33,486 bases of DNA from an uncultured Cycloclasticus sp. GTDB lineage: Bacteria > Pseudomonadota > Gammaproteobacteria > Methylococcales > Cycloclasticaceae. The DNA lies in assembly GCA_913057515.1 (NCBI GenBank), contig CAJXOJ010000024.1, positions 1 through 33,486 of the forward strand, read 5' to 3'. Position numbers and translations under genes: made by a program. The notes under the pieces are model-generated. The model ran no database searches. It was not told the origin of the DNA and saw only the letters and a program-made list of their open reading frames with translations. Positions 19,543 through 28,756 of the stretch are shown piece after piece. How positions within the stretch are numbered: position 1 is the first letter of the stretch; each line of letters begins with the position of its first letter.

Positions 19543-19576
19543 ACCGCCCTCCAGCAATATGTAGTTTGAGGGCGGT
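19543..19576 (+). repeat. Perfect 9-bp inverted repeat after ftsZ, terminator-like but without a T-run
   Basis: ACCGCCCTC (19543-19551) pairs with GAGGGCGGT (19568-19576) across a 16-base loop, starting 11 bases after the ftsZ stop. The stem is GC-rich like an intrinsic terminator. The bases right after it are AAAAAG rather than a T-run; a T7 run appears only at 19603-19609. It may be a degraded terminator, an mRNA-stabilising hairpin, or a partial block between ftsZ and lpxC. Confidence 0.6.
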
Positions 19577-19693
19577 AAAAAGCAGGAGGTGTGGATCGGC
19601 TGTTTTTTTGTTAGATAGTAAAATGTGTTAAGATGACAAAAGAATAATGATAAAAATCTACAATCTATTTAGTTATCTGCTTGGGAGTTTCAA

Positions 19694-20608
19694 ATGATTA
19701 AACAACGAACACTGAAAAATGTGATTCGTGCTACTGGTGTTGGCTTGCACAGTGGCGAGAAGGTGTATTTAACATTGCGCCCAGCTGGCGTAAATGCAGG
19801 CATTGTTTTTCGTCGAGTAGATTTTGACGAGGCTGTTGTTATTCCTGCAAAAGCTGAAAATGTGGGCGATACCCAATTATCAACAACACTAATTCAAGGT
19901 GGTGTTCGGGTGTCTACCGTAGAGCATTTATTGTCAGCCATAGCAGGTCTAGGTATTGATAATATTTTTATTGATTTAAGTGCCGCTGAAGTCCCCATTA
20001 TGGATGGTAGCGCAGGCCCGTTTGTTTTTTTACTGCAATCGGCAGGTATAGAAGAGCAAAATGCAGCTAAGCGTTATATCCGAATTAAGAAAGAGGTGCG
20101 GGTAGATGATGGTGATAAATGGGCAAGCTTTGTGCCTTTTGAAGGCTTTAAAGTAGGCTTTAGCATTGAATTTGATCACCCGGTCTTTAAGTCGCGTATA
20201 CAAGAATCCACGATTGATTTTTCTTCAACCTCTTTTGTAAAAGAAATTAGTCGTGCCCGCACGTTTGGTTTTATGAAAGATATCGAGATGTTACGCCAAC
20301 GTAACCTTGCTCTTGGCGGTAGTATGGATAATGCAATTGTCGTTGACGATTTCAGAGTGCTGAATGAAGATGGCTTGCGCTACGAAGATGAATTTGTAAA
20401 GCATAAAATTTTAGACGCCATTGGCGACTTATATTTACTTGGGCATAGCTTAATAGGTGAATTCCACGGTCATAAATCAGGGCACGAGCTTAACAATAGA
20501 TTATTAAGAGAATTGTTGGTACAAAAAGACGCTTGGGAAGAGGTCACATTTGAAGAAGCGGATGAGTTCCCTATTTCATATATGGAGCCTTTACCGGCCT
20601 CAGTTTAA
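19694..20608 (+). CDS. lpxC: LpxC, UDP-3-O-acyl-GlcNAc deacetylase
   Basis: A zinc amidase catalysing the committed step of lipid A synthesis. At 304 residues it has normal length. The zinc ligands are H78 (in STVEHLLSA), H237 and D241 (in [10 protein letters not shown]). E77 and H264 (in KSGHELNN) are the catalytic residues. The IMDGSAGPF motif is present. GGGAG lies upstream of the ATG. The gene is separated from ftsZ by 162 bases containing the hairpin at 19543-19576. Possible promoter pieces lie at 19608-19664, none convincing. Confidence 0.98.
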   Translation: MIKQRTLKNVIRATGVGLHSGEKVYLTLRPAGVNAGIVFRRVDFDEAVVIPAKAENVGDTQLSTTLIQGGVRVSTVEHLLSAIAGLGIDNIFIDLSAAEVPIMDGSAGPFVFLLQSAGIEEQNAAKRYIRIKKEVRVDDGDKWASFVPFEGFKVGFSIEFDHPVFKSRIQESTIDFSSTSFVKEISRARTFGFMKDIEMLRQRNLALGGSMDNAIVVDDFRVLNEDGLRYEDEFVKHKILDAIGDLYLLGHSLIGEFHGHKSGHELNNRLLRELLVQKDAWEEVTFEEADEFPISYMEPLPASV

Positions 20609-20634
20609 AATTAATAGTAAGATATTAATTTTTG
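20608..20634 (+). terminator. Possible intrinsic terminator after lpxC
   Basis: AAATTAATA (20608-20616) pairs with TATTAATTT (20623-20631) across a six-base loop, and T-residues continue to 20633. The stem is all A/T, so it would be weak. It lies between convergent lpxC and dciA and could serve lpxC. Confidence 0.4.
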
Positions 20635-20659
20635 TTTGAAATCGTCAGTAGTCTTATAC

Positions 20660-21106
20660 CTAATATTCAGATAATTTATTTTTTTGTAGCGTCTTGATAA
20701 GTTTATTCATAGACATAGATAAGTTATCAGTGAGCTCAGTATGGTTGGCCTCAGAAAGAACCTTTAGCGCATTTTTAGAAGGTAATTTAGGTAATGCTTT
20801 GTTTGTTTCACGTTGTTTAGGTAAAACCTTAACCTTTAAAGTGTGAGCGGGTGCTCCCAAATATTTAGAAAGAGCTTTTAAAATAAGTTGGCGCTGGTAG
20901 AGTAACTTGGATGCCCAGACTGAAGAGTCAGTAAAAAGTGTCATCTGATTTTTACGCGCTGTAATATGTAAGCAATGGATAGCTAAGTCTTCAGGTAAAA
21001 CTGATTGGGCATGACGAAGAAGTTGTCTTTGTTGATTTAAGTTTTGTTGAATATGCTGTAAGCCAGTCAAGGGTAAATGTCTATTTTTGAAGGGTTGTTT
21101 AAACAT
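20660..21106 (-). CDS. dciA: DciA-like (DUF721) protein, probable helicase loader
   Basis: A 148-residue protein with the DUF721/DciA fold pattern: an N-terminal helix region (LQHIQQNLNQQRQLLRHAQSVLP), then CLHITARKNQMTLFTDSSVWASKLLYQRQLILKAL, the core that is most conserved. DciA loads the replicative helicase DnaB in bacteria lacking DnaC. Conserved location beside the M23 gene and secA, as in Pseudomonas, supports the call. The C-terminal 50 residues are basic and poorly conserved. The gene is divergent from the M23 gene and their 5' ends nearly touch. No clear ribosome site is seen for the ATG at 21106. Confidence 0.8.
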   Translation of the reverse strand: MFKQPFKNRHLPLTGLQHIQQNLNQQRQLLRHAQSVLPEDLAIHCLHITARKNQMTLFTDSSVWASKLLYQRQLILKALSKYLGAPAHTLKVKVLPKQRETNKALPKLPSKNALKVLSEANHTELTDNLSMSMNKLIKTLQKNKLSEY

Positions 21107-21130
21107 AAATTGTCACGCTTAGCAAAAAAA

Positions 21131-22051
21131 ATGAATATGCAAATTATACTGTTAACAAAAGCTAAAAAGAAAACTCTCTATTTTTCTGGAAGTCATTTAA
21201 AAGCACTGGCCTCGATAATGGGTGGTTTTGTATTGTTGGTGGTGGTGGGGTATTACTATTTGCCTAAAGCGGTTGAAACAGACCTTGTCCAACAACAAGA
21301 AGAATTAATTAATGACTTGCTTGCTCAACGTGCAGAACTTGAGCGGATGCGTGAGAGAACAACGAATACTCTAGATAGTATGGCATTGCGAGTAGGTAGT
21401 ATGCAGGCTCAACTGACACGGTTAAATGCAGTTGGTGAGCACCTAGTAAAAAAGGCAAAGATAGATTCTCCAGAATTTAATTTTGATGAATTGCCGGCGC
21501 TAGGTAGTGCTGGGGTAGACACTCAAACTGAAAGCTTTACAGAAAGCCAGTTACTTCATGATATTGACGTACTAGGTGATCAGTTGTCACTGCGTGAAAA
21601 ACAGTTAAGCTTACTGGATGTGTTTTCAGCAAATAAAAAGCTGTCAAAGGAAGTTCGCCCAGCGGGGTTACCCGTTGCTAAAGGTTGGCTATCTTCTCGT
21701 TACGGTTACCGCGCTGACCCTTTTACGGGTAAAAGGAAGTTTCATCATGGCGTTGATATAGCAGGTAAAAGTGGGACTAATGTTTTAGCCGCAGCGTCAG
21801 GCTTAGTGACTTGGGTCGGAAAAAAAGGTGGGTATGGCTACTTAATTGAGCTTGACCATGGCTCAGGTTATGTCACTCGTTATGCGCACAATAAAGAAAC
21901 CGTTGTCAAACAAGGCGATGTGGTAAAGCAGAATGATGTCATTGCTAAAATGGGCTCAACAGGCTATTCAACAGGACCGCACCTTCATTTTGAAGTATTA
22001 CGACATGGAAAAAAAGTTAATCCCCGTCAATACCTCTATGCTGCTCGCTAA
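21131..22051 (+). CDS. M23 family peptidoglycan endopeptidase
   Basis: A 306-residue membrane-anchored periplasmic metallopeptidase. One transmembrane helix near residues 25-45 is followed by a coiled-coil stretch (QQQEELINDLLAQRAELERMRERT) and a C-terminal LytM/M23 domain. Zinc ligands look intact: H205 and D209 in HHGVDIAG, and H284 and H286 in GPHLHFEV, so it is probably catalytically active. The start is uncertain: 21131 gives the usual MxxIIL beginning, but ATG 21077 has AAGGG upstream and would add 18 residues (MSIFEGLFKHK...) and overlap dciA. Likely substrate is peptide cross-links in peptidoglycan, perhaps at the septum (inference). Confidence 0.88.
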   Translation: MNMQIILLTKAKKKTLYFSGSHLKALASIMGGFVLLVVVGYYYLPKAVETDLVQQQEELINDLLAQRAELERMRERTTNTLDSMALRVGSMQAQLTRLNAVGEHLVKKAKIDSPEFNFDELPALGSAGVDTQTESFTESQLLHDIDVLGDQLSLREKQLSLLDVFSANKKLSKEVRPAGLPVAKGWLSSRYGYRADPFTGKRKFHHGVDIAGKSGTNVLAAASGLVTWVGKKGGYGYLIELDHGSGYVTRYAHNKETVVKQGDVVKQNDVIAKMGSTGYSTGPHLHFEVLRHGKKVNPRQYLYAAR

Positions 22052-22190
22052 GCGAAAGACTTAAGCTTCCCTACCGACAGAAAGCGCTCTATCCTATCAG
22101 GCATTCAGCTTGTAAAGCGGTAAAAAACACGCGTCATTTAGCTATATGCGGTATCATTTGGCTTTTCGTTTCACACAAAATTTATCTGTA

Positions 22191-24848
22191 ATGATCTCAA
22201 ATATTGTAAAAAAAGTTTTTGGCAGTCGAAATGACCGACTGGTTAAGTCCAAGCAAAAAAATATCAAAAAAATTAATGAACTTGAGGCATCCATTAAGGC
22301 GCTCAATGATGAGGCGTTAAAAGCTAAAACTGAAGAGTTTCGACGCCGCTTTGAACAGGGAGAAACACTCGATTCATTAATTGTCGAAGCGTTTGCAGTA
22401 GTAAGGGAGGCCGGTGTACGTGCCTTAGGTATGCGCCACTTTGATGTGCAGCTCATTGGCGGGATGGTGCTTAACGATGGGCGTATCGCAGAAATGAAAA
22501 CAGGTGAAGGTAAAACATTAGTAGCTACCTTATCCGCGTACTTAAATGCCCTGTCCGGTAAAGGCGTACATATGGTAACCGTTAATGATTACCTGGCCGA
22601 GCGTGACTCGGAGTGGATGGGTAAACTGTTCTCTTTTTTAGGCATGACAACGGGTGTGATTGTTAATGCTATGAGTCCTGAACAGCGACGAGAAGCCTAT
22701 GCTGCTGACATCACTTATGGTACCAATAATGAGTTCGGCTTTGATTACCTACGTGACAATATGGCGTTTGGTGTTGAAGATAAGGTTCAACGCGAACTTA
22801 ACTATGCCATTGTCGATGAGGTGGATTCAATTTTGATCGATGAGGCGAGAACACCACTTATTATTTCTGGCCCAACCGATGATAAAAGTGACTTATATGT
22901 AAAGCTCAATGAATTAGTCAAAGGCTTAACGGAAGAGGTCGAGTCGCAAGAAGGCGGAGAGTACACGATTGATGAAAAGTCAAAGCAAGCTTTTTTGACT
23001 GAATTAGGGCATGAGAAAGTTGAAGAGCTGTTAATAACAAGTGGCTTATTAAGTGAAAATGAAAGCTTATATGATGCTTCAAACATTGGCTTGATGCATC
23101 ATGTTTATGCTGCATTGCGTGCGAATGCCTTATACCAAAAAGATGTTGATTACATTATTCAAAATAATCAAGTCGTCATTGTCGATGAGTTCACAGGTAG
23201 AACGATGCCGGGCAGACGATGGGGTGAAGGCCTACATCAAGCGGTTGAGGCTAAGGAAAACGTAAAAATTCAAAGTGAAAACCAAACGATGGCTTCAATT
23301 ACATTCCAGAACTATTTTAGGATGTACAAGAAATTATCAGGAATGACCGGAACAGCGGATACTGAAGCCTTTGAATTCCAACAAATTTATGGCTTGGAAG
23401 TCATTGTTATTCCAACGCATCGTGGAATGGCGCGAGAAGATGCCGGTGACCTCATTTATTTAACAGCAAAAGAAAAATATGAGGCTGTTGTTGAGGACAT
23501 TGAAGATTGCTATCAGCGCAAGCAACCGGTATTAGTGGGCACAACATCTATTGAAGTGTCTGAGTATATTTCAACTCGGTTAACTGAAAAGAAAGTCCCC
23601 CATGAGGTGCTTAATGCTAAGCAACATGAACGTGAGGCGCAGATTATTGCAAATGCTGGCGCTTTAGGTTCGGTAACAATTGCGACAAATATGGCCGGTC
23701 GTGGAACAGATATCGTGCTGGGTGGTAAGAACGATGAAGATGTTTTATCTGATGATTGGAAAGCAAAACATCAAGCTGTTTTAGATGCGGGTGGTCTACG
23801 AGTAATTGGTACGGAGAGACATGAATCAAGACGTATTGATAATCAGCTTAGAGGCCGTTCAGGGCGCCAAGGCGACCCTGGCGCTAGCCGTTTTTACTTA
23901 TCGCTAGAAGATAGTTTGATGCGAATATTTGCATCAGAACGCGTCTCAGGCTTAATGCAAAAATTAGGTTTGGAAAAAGGTGAATCTATTGAGCACCCTT
24001 GGGTCAGCAAGGCGATTGAAAATGCACAAAGAAAGGTGGAAGGGCATAACTTCGATATTCGTAAGCAGCTTCTTCAATACGATGATGTAGCTAATGATCA
24101 ACGTCGGGTTATTTATGATCAGCGGAATGAGATTATGGAAGCATCAAATATTGCTGATACGATCGCTTCAATTCGTGAAGATGTCGTGGATCAACTCATT
24201 GATGTGTATATTCCTAGGCAATCGATGGAAGAGCAATGGGATATCGGCGGATTACAAGCGGCACTTGAAGATGAATTTGACTGTAAACTTCAAATTAAAG
24301 ACTTATTAGATAAAGATGATAGTTTGCATGAAGACGGCCTGCGTGAATTAATTTTAAAAAGCATCGTAGATGATTATGCTAAAAAAGAAATTTTAGCTGG
24401 TACGGAAGTGCTTCGACATTTTGAGAAATCAGTGATGTTGCAAACCTTAGATTCGCTATGGAGAGACCACTTGAGTGCAATGGACCACTTAAGGCAAGGG
24501 ATTCATCTACGTGGGTATGCACAGAAAGACCCTAAACAAGAATACAAACGTGAGGCATTTGAGCTGTTTACAGCCTTATTAGATGCCTTAAAACGTGAAG
24601 TGGTGATGGTGGTGACGAAGGTCCAAGTTCGCGCAGAGGAGGATGTTCAAGCGGTTGATGAGCAACGACGTATTCAACAAAACATGGAGTTCCAACACGC
24701 AGATCCAAGTACTTTCGGACAAGAAGAGCAAGGTGAGACAGAGGATAAGTCTCAGCCATTTAAACGCCCAGATAAAAAAGTTGGCCGTAATGACCCTTGC
24801 CCATGTGGTTCTGGCAAAAAATTCAAGCAGTGCCATGGCAAGCTATAA
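22191..24848 (+). CDS. secA: SecA, preprotein translocase ATPase
   Basis: The motor of Sec-dependent protein export, working with SecYEG at the inner membrane. The 885-residue form starts [16 protein letters not shown], matching the family. Walker A MKTGEGKT is at residues 102-109, with [15 protein letters not shown], the GMTGTADTE motif, [11 protein letters not shown] and [12 protein letters not shown]. The C-terminal zinc/SecB-binding motif [13 protein letters not shown] is intact. An upstream in-frame ATG at 22146 adds 15 residues unlike the family. No clear Shine-Dalgarno precedes either ATG. There is no SecM-like gene; the M23 gene takes that place. Confidence 0.97.
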   Translation: MISNIVKKVFGSRNDRLVKSKQKNIKKINELEASIKALNDEALKAKTEEFRRRFEQGETLDSLIVEAFAVVREAGVRALGMRHFDVQLIGGMVLNDGRIAEMKTGEGKTLVATLSAYLNALSGKGVHMVTVNDYLAERDSEWMGKLFSFLGMTTGVIVNAMSPEQRREAYAADITYGTNNEFGFDYLRDNMAFGVEDKVQRELNYAIVDEVDSILIDEARTPLIISGPTDDKSDLYVKLNELVKGLTEEVESQEGGEYTIDEKSKQAFLTELGHEKVEELLITSGLLSENESLYDASNIGLMHHVYAALRANALYQKDVDYIIQNNQVVIVDEFTGRTMPGRRWGEGLHQAVEAKENVKIQSENQTMASITFQNYFRMYKKLSGMTGTADTEAFEFQQIYGLEVIVIPTHRGMAREDAGDLIYLTAKEKYEAVVEDIEDCYQRKQPVLVGTTSIEVSEYISTRLTEKKVPHEVLNAKQHEREAQIIANAGALGSVTIATNMAGRGTDIVLGGKNDEDVLSDDWKAKHQAVLDAGGLRVIGTERHESRRIDNQLRGRSGRQGDPGASRFYLSLEDSLMRIFASERVSGLMQKLGLEKGESIEHPWVSKAIENAQRKVEGHNFDIRKQLLQYDDVANDQRRVIYDQRNEIMEASNIADTIASIREDVVDQLIDVYIPRQSMEEQWDIGGLQAALEDEFDCKLQIKDLLDKDDSLHEDGLRELILKSIVDDYAKKEILAGTEVLRHFEKSVMLQTLDSLWRDHLSAMDHLRQGIHLRGYAQKDPKQEYKREAFELFTALLDALKREVVMVVTKVQVRAEEDVQAVDEQRRIQQNMEFQHADPSTFGQEEQGETEDKSQPFKRPDKKVGRNDPCPCGSGKKFKQCHGKL

Positions 24849-24942
24849 GCAGCGTGACAGTAGTATTGTTTTTTTGCTAAAAAGCTGAGTAAATAATGAT
24901 TACCCTGTTTGTTGTAAATAATAATGTATTTGGAGTTAAGTA

Positions 24943-26163
24943 ATGCCTGTTGGAGGAGTTGCACCCATAGAACTGAAGCCAATTACAGGCGTCCGAATTG
25001 GAACATCATCCGCTGGTATTTCACAAACCGAGCGTGATGATCTGACTATATTTGAGTTAAGCCCGCAAACTCAAGTGGCAGCGCTTTTTACAAACAACAA
25101 ATTTTGCGCTGCGCCTGTCGTTTTAGCAAAAAAACATTTAGCTGAGGAATCAGCACGTTATTTGCTCATTAACTCAGGCAATGCGAATGCAGGCCTCGGA
25201 GAAGCTGGCATATTAACGGCCCAAGCATGTTGTGCTGAGCTAGCAAAAAAAGTCCGCGTTAGTGAAACTCAGGTATTACCCTTCTCAACGGGGGTGATTG
25301 GTGAGCCACTGCCTGTTGAAAAGCTAGTGGACGGTCTACAGGCTGCAGTGGATTCATTAAGTGAAAAACATTGGCCAAACGCTGCCAAAGCCATTATGAC
25401 GACCGATACCTGTGAGAAAGGTTGTTCTCGCACAGTGACGTTAGATGGTGTGGAGATTACCATAACCGGCATTGCTAAAGGCTCAGGAATGATTAGGCCA
25501 GACATGGCGACCATGCTGTCTTATATTGCTACCGATATGCCTATTAGCCAGCATGTTCTGAATCAACTAGTTAAGGAGACGGTTGATGTTTCTTTTAATA
25601 GTATTACGGTAGACGGCGATACCTCAACAAATGATGCGGTGGTACTGATGGCAACCGGTGCCGTTGATATCAGCCCGATTGAATCAACGAACGACTTAAG
25701 ATATCAAGAGTTTTTATCGGCAATGAAAGAGGTTTGCTGCTTTTTGGCCGAAGCGATTGTGCGAGATGGCGAAGGCGCTACTAAGTTAATTAAAGTCTGT
25801 GTTGAACAAGCTAGAAATATAGACGATGCAAAAGAAGTGGCTTATACGGTGGCTCAATCGCCTTTAGTGAAAACTGCTTTTTTTGCCTCTGACCCTAATT
25901 GGGGCCGAATTTTGGCCGCCGTTGGTAGGGCAAATATTGAAAATATTGATGTTGATGCTGTTTCTATCTACTTAGATGAAACGTGTATTGTTGAGTCTGG
26001 CAAACGCTCAAGTGGCTATACTGAAGAGCAAGGTCAAAAAGTAATGAATCAAGATGAAATTCTTGTTCGAATTTGTTTGGCGCAAGGTGTCGCCTCATCT
26101 ACGGTTTTGACATGCGATTTATCATACGATTATGTCAAAATAAATGCAGAATATCGTTCTTAA
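24943..26163 (+). CDS. argJ: ArgJ, glutamate N-acetyltransferase / ornithine acetyltransferase
   Basis: ArgJ transfers the acetyl group from N-acetylornithine to glutamate in the recycling arginine pathway, and some members also use acetyl-CoA. The 406-residue precursor self-cleaves at the conserved GMIRPDMATMLSYIATD; the new N-terminal nucleophile is T190. NSGNANAGLGEAG, TTDTCEKG and DPNWGRILAAVGRA are further family signatures. GGAG is at the right distance ahead of ATG 24943. Whether it is mono- or bifunctional cannot be read from sequence alone. Confidence 0.97.
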   Translation: MPVGGVAPIELKPITGVRIGTSSAGISQTERDDLTIFELSPQTQVAALFTNNKFCAAPVVLAKKHLAEESARYLLINSGNANAGLGEAGILTAQACCAELAKKVRVSETQVLPFSTGVIGEPLPVEKLVDGLQAAVDSLSEKHWPNAAKAIMTTDTCEKGCSRTVTLDGVEITITGIAKGSGMIRPDMATMLSYIATDMPISQHVLNQLVKETVDVSFNSITVDGDTSTNDAVVLMATGAVDISPIESTNDLRYQEFLSAMKEVCCFLAEAIVRDGEGATKLIKVCVEQARNIDDAKEVAYTVAQSPLVKTAFFASDPNWGRILAAVGRANIENIDVDAVSIYLDETCIVESGKRSSGYTEEQGQKVMNQDEILVRICLAQGVASSTVLTCDLSYDYVKINAEYRS

Positions 26164-26171
26164 GTAGACTA

Positions 26172-27119
26172 TTGAGTGACTTATTAGCTGTGCTCCATGT
26201 AGCTGTTGGGGTGATAAAAAACCAGCTGGGTGAGGTGCTGATTAGCAAACGAGCTGACGATGTGCATCAAGGTGGTTTATGGGAGTTCCCAGGCGGCAAA
26301 CTTGAACAGAGTGAAAACAGCAAGCAAGCCCTCGCCAGAGAGCTACGTGAAGAGCTGGGTATAACAGTACTGACAGCAACACGGCTTATACAGGTGAGGC
26401 ATCGCTATCGTGAACTTTCAGTATGTCTTGATGTATATATAGTGGCGAGCTTTAAAGGTGATGTGCAGGGAATGGAGGGGCAACCGACTAAATGGGTTGC
26501 GATTTCAGATTTAAAGAACTACGCATTTCCTGTCGCCAATTTAGCGATTATTGAAGCGCTGACTCTTCCCCCTTATTATCCAATTATTGATGCCAGTATT
26601 GGCGACGAGCAAGCCATGCTAGCACATTTAAATAGCTTGATTACTTGTGGTTACACTCTGTTTCAGTTACGCGCAAAATCGTTTAGTAGGACCGAGTACA
26701 AGAGCTTAGCGGATAAAGCCATAAAAACCTGTCGAGAGAAAGGCGTTCGTTTATTTGTTAACGCGTCTATTAATGACGCGCTAGAAATGGGCGCAGAAGG
26801 TGTGCACCTGAGTGCAGCTGAGATGATGGTGGCTAAAAAAATGCGATCGTTACCCAATGGCTTAGTGATTGCCGCGTCTTGCCATAATCAAAAAGACCTG
26901 CAGACGGCGAGTGAACTAGGTGTGTTACTTGCGGTACTGTCGCCAGTTTGTAAAACAAAATCTCATATAGGCGTTGAACCATTGGGCTGGAAACAATTTG
27001 AGCGCTTGGTTGATCAGGCGTGGCTACCGGTTTTTGCTCTGGGCGGTCTTGGCCCTAAAGACATTAATCAGGCGCAATCGAGAGGAGCTTATGGCGTAGC
27101 AGGCATTAGAGCCTTCTGA
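26172..27119 (+). CDS. Nudix hydrolase fused to a ThiE-like domain (MutT family)
   Basis: A 315-residue fusion. The N-terminal Nudix domain (about 1-130) has the complete box G42-x5-E48-x7-R56-E-x-x-E60-E61-x-G63, preceded by GLWEFPGG, as in MutT, which hydrolyses 8-oxo-dGTP. The C-terminal half (about 132-315) resembles thiamine phosphate synthase: QLRAK, GVHLSAAEM, SCHN, LSPV..TKSH, PVFALGGL and GVAGIRAF. Such fusions occur next to argJ/secA in Pseudomonas relatives. The ThiE-like part lacks the usual GQxD and is not shown to make thiamine phosphate. The start is uncertain: TTG 26172 or GTG 26190 avoid the argJ overlap; an ATG at 26073 lies deep in argJ. Confidence 0.88.
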   Translation: MSDLLAVLHVAVGVIKNQLGEVLISKRADDVHQGGLWEFPGGKLEQSENSKQALARELREELGITVLTATRLIQVRHRYRELSVCLDVYIVASFKGDVQGMEGQPTKWVAISDLKNYAFPVANLAIIEALTLPPYYPIIDASIGDEQAMLAHLNSLITCGYTLFQLRAKSFSRTEYKSLADKAIKTCREKGVRLFVNASINDALEMGAEGVHLSAAEMMVAKKMRSLPNGLVIAASCHNQKDLQTASELGVLLAVLSPVCKTKSHIGVEPLGWKQFERLVDQAWLPVFALGGLGPKDINQAQSRGAYGVAGIRAF

Positions 27120-27154
27120 ATGCTTAATATTTTTTAACGGATGAGCTTGATACC

Positions 27155-27334
27155 TTAATAATCTTCGTTTTCGGGTAAATAAACTTTTTCCCCAGCAATA
27201 GCATGTTTTTCTGATGCCCAATCGCCGAGGTCTATTAATTTGCAGCGTTCGCTACAAAATGGTTTAAATAGCGACGTGTTATCCCACGGTATTTCCTTTT
27301 GACAAGTGGGGCACTTAACAGTTTTAAAAATCAT
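27155..27334 (-). CDS. yacG: YacG, zinc-finger DNA gyrase inhibitor
   Basis: A 59-codon gene reading [14 protein letters not shown] at the N-terminus. Four cysteines, C8, C11, C27 and C31 (CPTC, then FCSERC), form the YacG zinc site. The family tail [12 protein letters not shown] follows, with a short acidic end. YacG binds GyrB and inhibits gyrase in E. coli. The ATG is one base after the zapD stop, and the order coaE-zapD-yacG is the same as in E. coli, so it is probably co-transcribed. It is convergent with the Nudix-ThiE gene. Confidence 0.93.
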   Translation of the reverse strand: MIFKTVKCPTCQKEIPWDNTSLFKPFCSERCKLIDLGDWASEKHAIAGEKVYLPENEDY

Positions 27335-27335
27335 T

Positions 27336-28103
27336 TTAGAGTTGGCAAATGCTTAGTGTGAATTTAATATCGTCACTCGTTTGTGCTGGCCTTTCAGACT
27401 CAAAAGGTTGCATGAAACGCACGGTAAAGCGGTGTTTTCCACCACTAATCTCAGCAAAAACATTAGATTCTCTGTTCAAAGAAACACGCAATAATTGTAC
27501 AGGGTGATTGCCGTCTAAACTTTGTTGGTAGTAGCCGGAATGCGCTATTTTCTGAGTCGGGTTGGCGCTTTGCCGAATGAACTGTAGTAGTAAAGAAATG
27601 GCTTGTCGAATCGGATTTAAATGAGTGGTCCAACTTTGAATCTGCTCTCGACGGGTGTTTAGCGGTTTATTTAGCCAAAAATGATAGATGGGGAGGTCAA
27701 AGTCGCAGGTGCCGCCAGGAATGCTATGGCGCTGTGCTAGGCACTTCAAGAGGTCAATATGGCTTAAAACGTGTTCGACCCTTCCGTTAGATGCAAGTAG
27801 TTGCCTATTAAGTTGAGTTAAATGCTCGATGCTTTGTTCGAGTTTTTCTCGATCTACTCTTGGGTTCTGGGCAAAGATAACGAAACACTTTGTATGTCGT
27901 TCAATTTCTTTTGTAATCTCATTTCTCAAGTCAGTTCTGCTTGAAATGGCAATAATATCTAACAGGCAGCCTAACTCAGCTCTGTTTTGCCACTCGCCAT
28001 CATATTGAGAAAAATGCAGCATCTGCTCAAATAAATCTTCAAGCCGCAGAAAAGTACGGATACGTTCGCTCAGCGGTAATTCGTAAGTTATTTGCTCAGA
28101 CAC
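27336..28103 (-). CDS. zapD: ZapD, FtsZ-bundling division protein
   Basis: A 255-residue cytoplasmic protein matching ZapD/YacF, usually about 250 residues. Signatures include [19 protein letters not shown] at residues 6-24, [13 protein letters not shown], and a C-terminal beta part ending [16 protein letters not shown]. ZapD cross-links FtsZ filaments by binding the FtsZ C-terminal peptide. The start codon is GTG at 28101-28103, chosen because the family begins just before the YELPL motif. It lies 41 bases after coaE and one base before yacG. Confidence 0.94.
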   Translation of the reverse strand: MSEQITYELPLSERIRTFLRLEDLFEQMLHFSQYDGEWQNRAELGCLLDIIAISSRTDLRNEITKEIERHTKCFVIFAQNPRVDREKLEQSIEHLTQLNRQLLASNGRVEHVLSHIDLLKCLAQRHSIPGGTCDFDLPIYHFWLNKPLNTRREQIQSWTTHLNPIRQAISLLLQFIRQSANPTQKIAHSGYYQQSLDGNHPVQLLRVSLNRESNVFAEISGGKHRFTVRFMQPFESERPAQTSDDIKFTLSICQL

Positions 28104-28144
28104 AAGTGTGAAATTAGACTTTAAAGTTGCTATTTTGCAGGATA

Positions 28145-28750
28145 TTAATTGTTTTTTCCAGCGCTCATTTTTAGGTAAAAGTCATGAAGCTTTTGTACCT
28201 TTGTATCAATACTGGCCAAAGAACCATTATTAAGAAGAATATCATCGGCACGCTTAAGACGTAATGAGCGAGAGCATTGAGAGCGCATGATGGAATTAAT
28301 CATAGAGTCACTCAGTTGATCACGAGCTTTTACGCGTTGAATCTGCTCGGTTTCTGGGCAATCTATTACTAAAACACGATCTACTTGAGCTTGTTGATTG
28401 GTTTCTAATAAGAGGGGAATGCTTAAAATGCCATAGGGAGTATTAAGCTTTATTAGATCATCGTGCATTATGCCAAAAATGATAGGGTGCATAATGCCTT
28501 CTAATGTTTCTTTTTTGTTTGGGTCGTTAAACACTAACTCACGCAAGTATTGTCTATTGAGTTCCCCGTTAGCTAATAGCACTTGTTCACCAAAGGTTTC
28601 TTTCAACAGTAAAAGAGTCGGTTGGCCCGGTTGTACAATGGCGTGAGAAATAACATCGGCATCAATAACGGGAATATTTCTTTTTTCAAATAACCGAGAG
28701 ACGGTTGTTTTACCGCAGCCTATACCACCTGTTAACCCTATAGTTAGCAC
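28145..28750 (-). CDS. coaE: CoaE, dephospho-CoA kinase
   Basis: CoaE phosphorylates dephospho-CoA in the last step of coenzyme A synthesis. The 201-residue protein has the P-loop GGIGCGKTT at residues 8-16, then IPVIDADVISH, HPIIF, and the lid region PLLLETNQQAQVDRVLVIDCPE. The start is GTG (28748-28750), since MLTIGLTGG is the expected N-terminus. It lies six bases downstream of pilD, as in many pilBCD-coaE blocks. Confidence 0.96.
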   Translation of the reverse strand: MLTIGLTGGIGCGKTTVSRLFEKRNIPVIDADVISHAIVQPGQPTLLLLKETFGEQVLLANGELNRQYLRELVFNDPNKKETLEGIMHPIIFGIMHDDLIKLNTPYGILSIPLLLETNQQAQVDRVLVIDCPETEQIQRVKARDQLSDSMINSIMRSQCSRSLRLKRADDILLNNGSLASIDTKVQKLHDFYLKMSAGKNN

Positions 28751-28756
28751 GCCGTT

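Noticed and set aside
19608-19664. Possible lpxC promoter (TTGTTA with TAAGAT, or ATGACA with TACAAT)
   Set aside because: Spacings of 15 and 20 bases and partial matches make neither pair convincing; too weak for a feature.
24865-24892. Possible terminator after secA (T7 run near an AAAAAGC sequence)
   Set aside because: The T-run precedes rather than follows any stem, and the TTTTT/AAAAA pairing would have a three-base loop without GC pairs.
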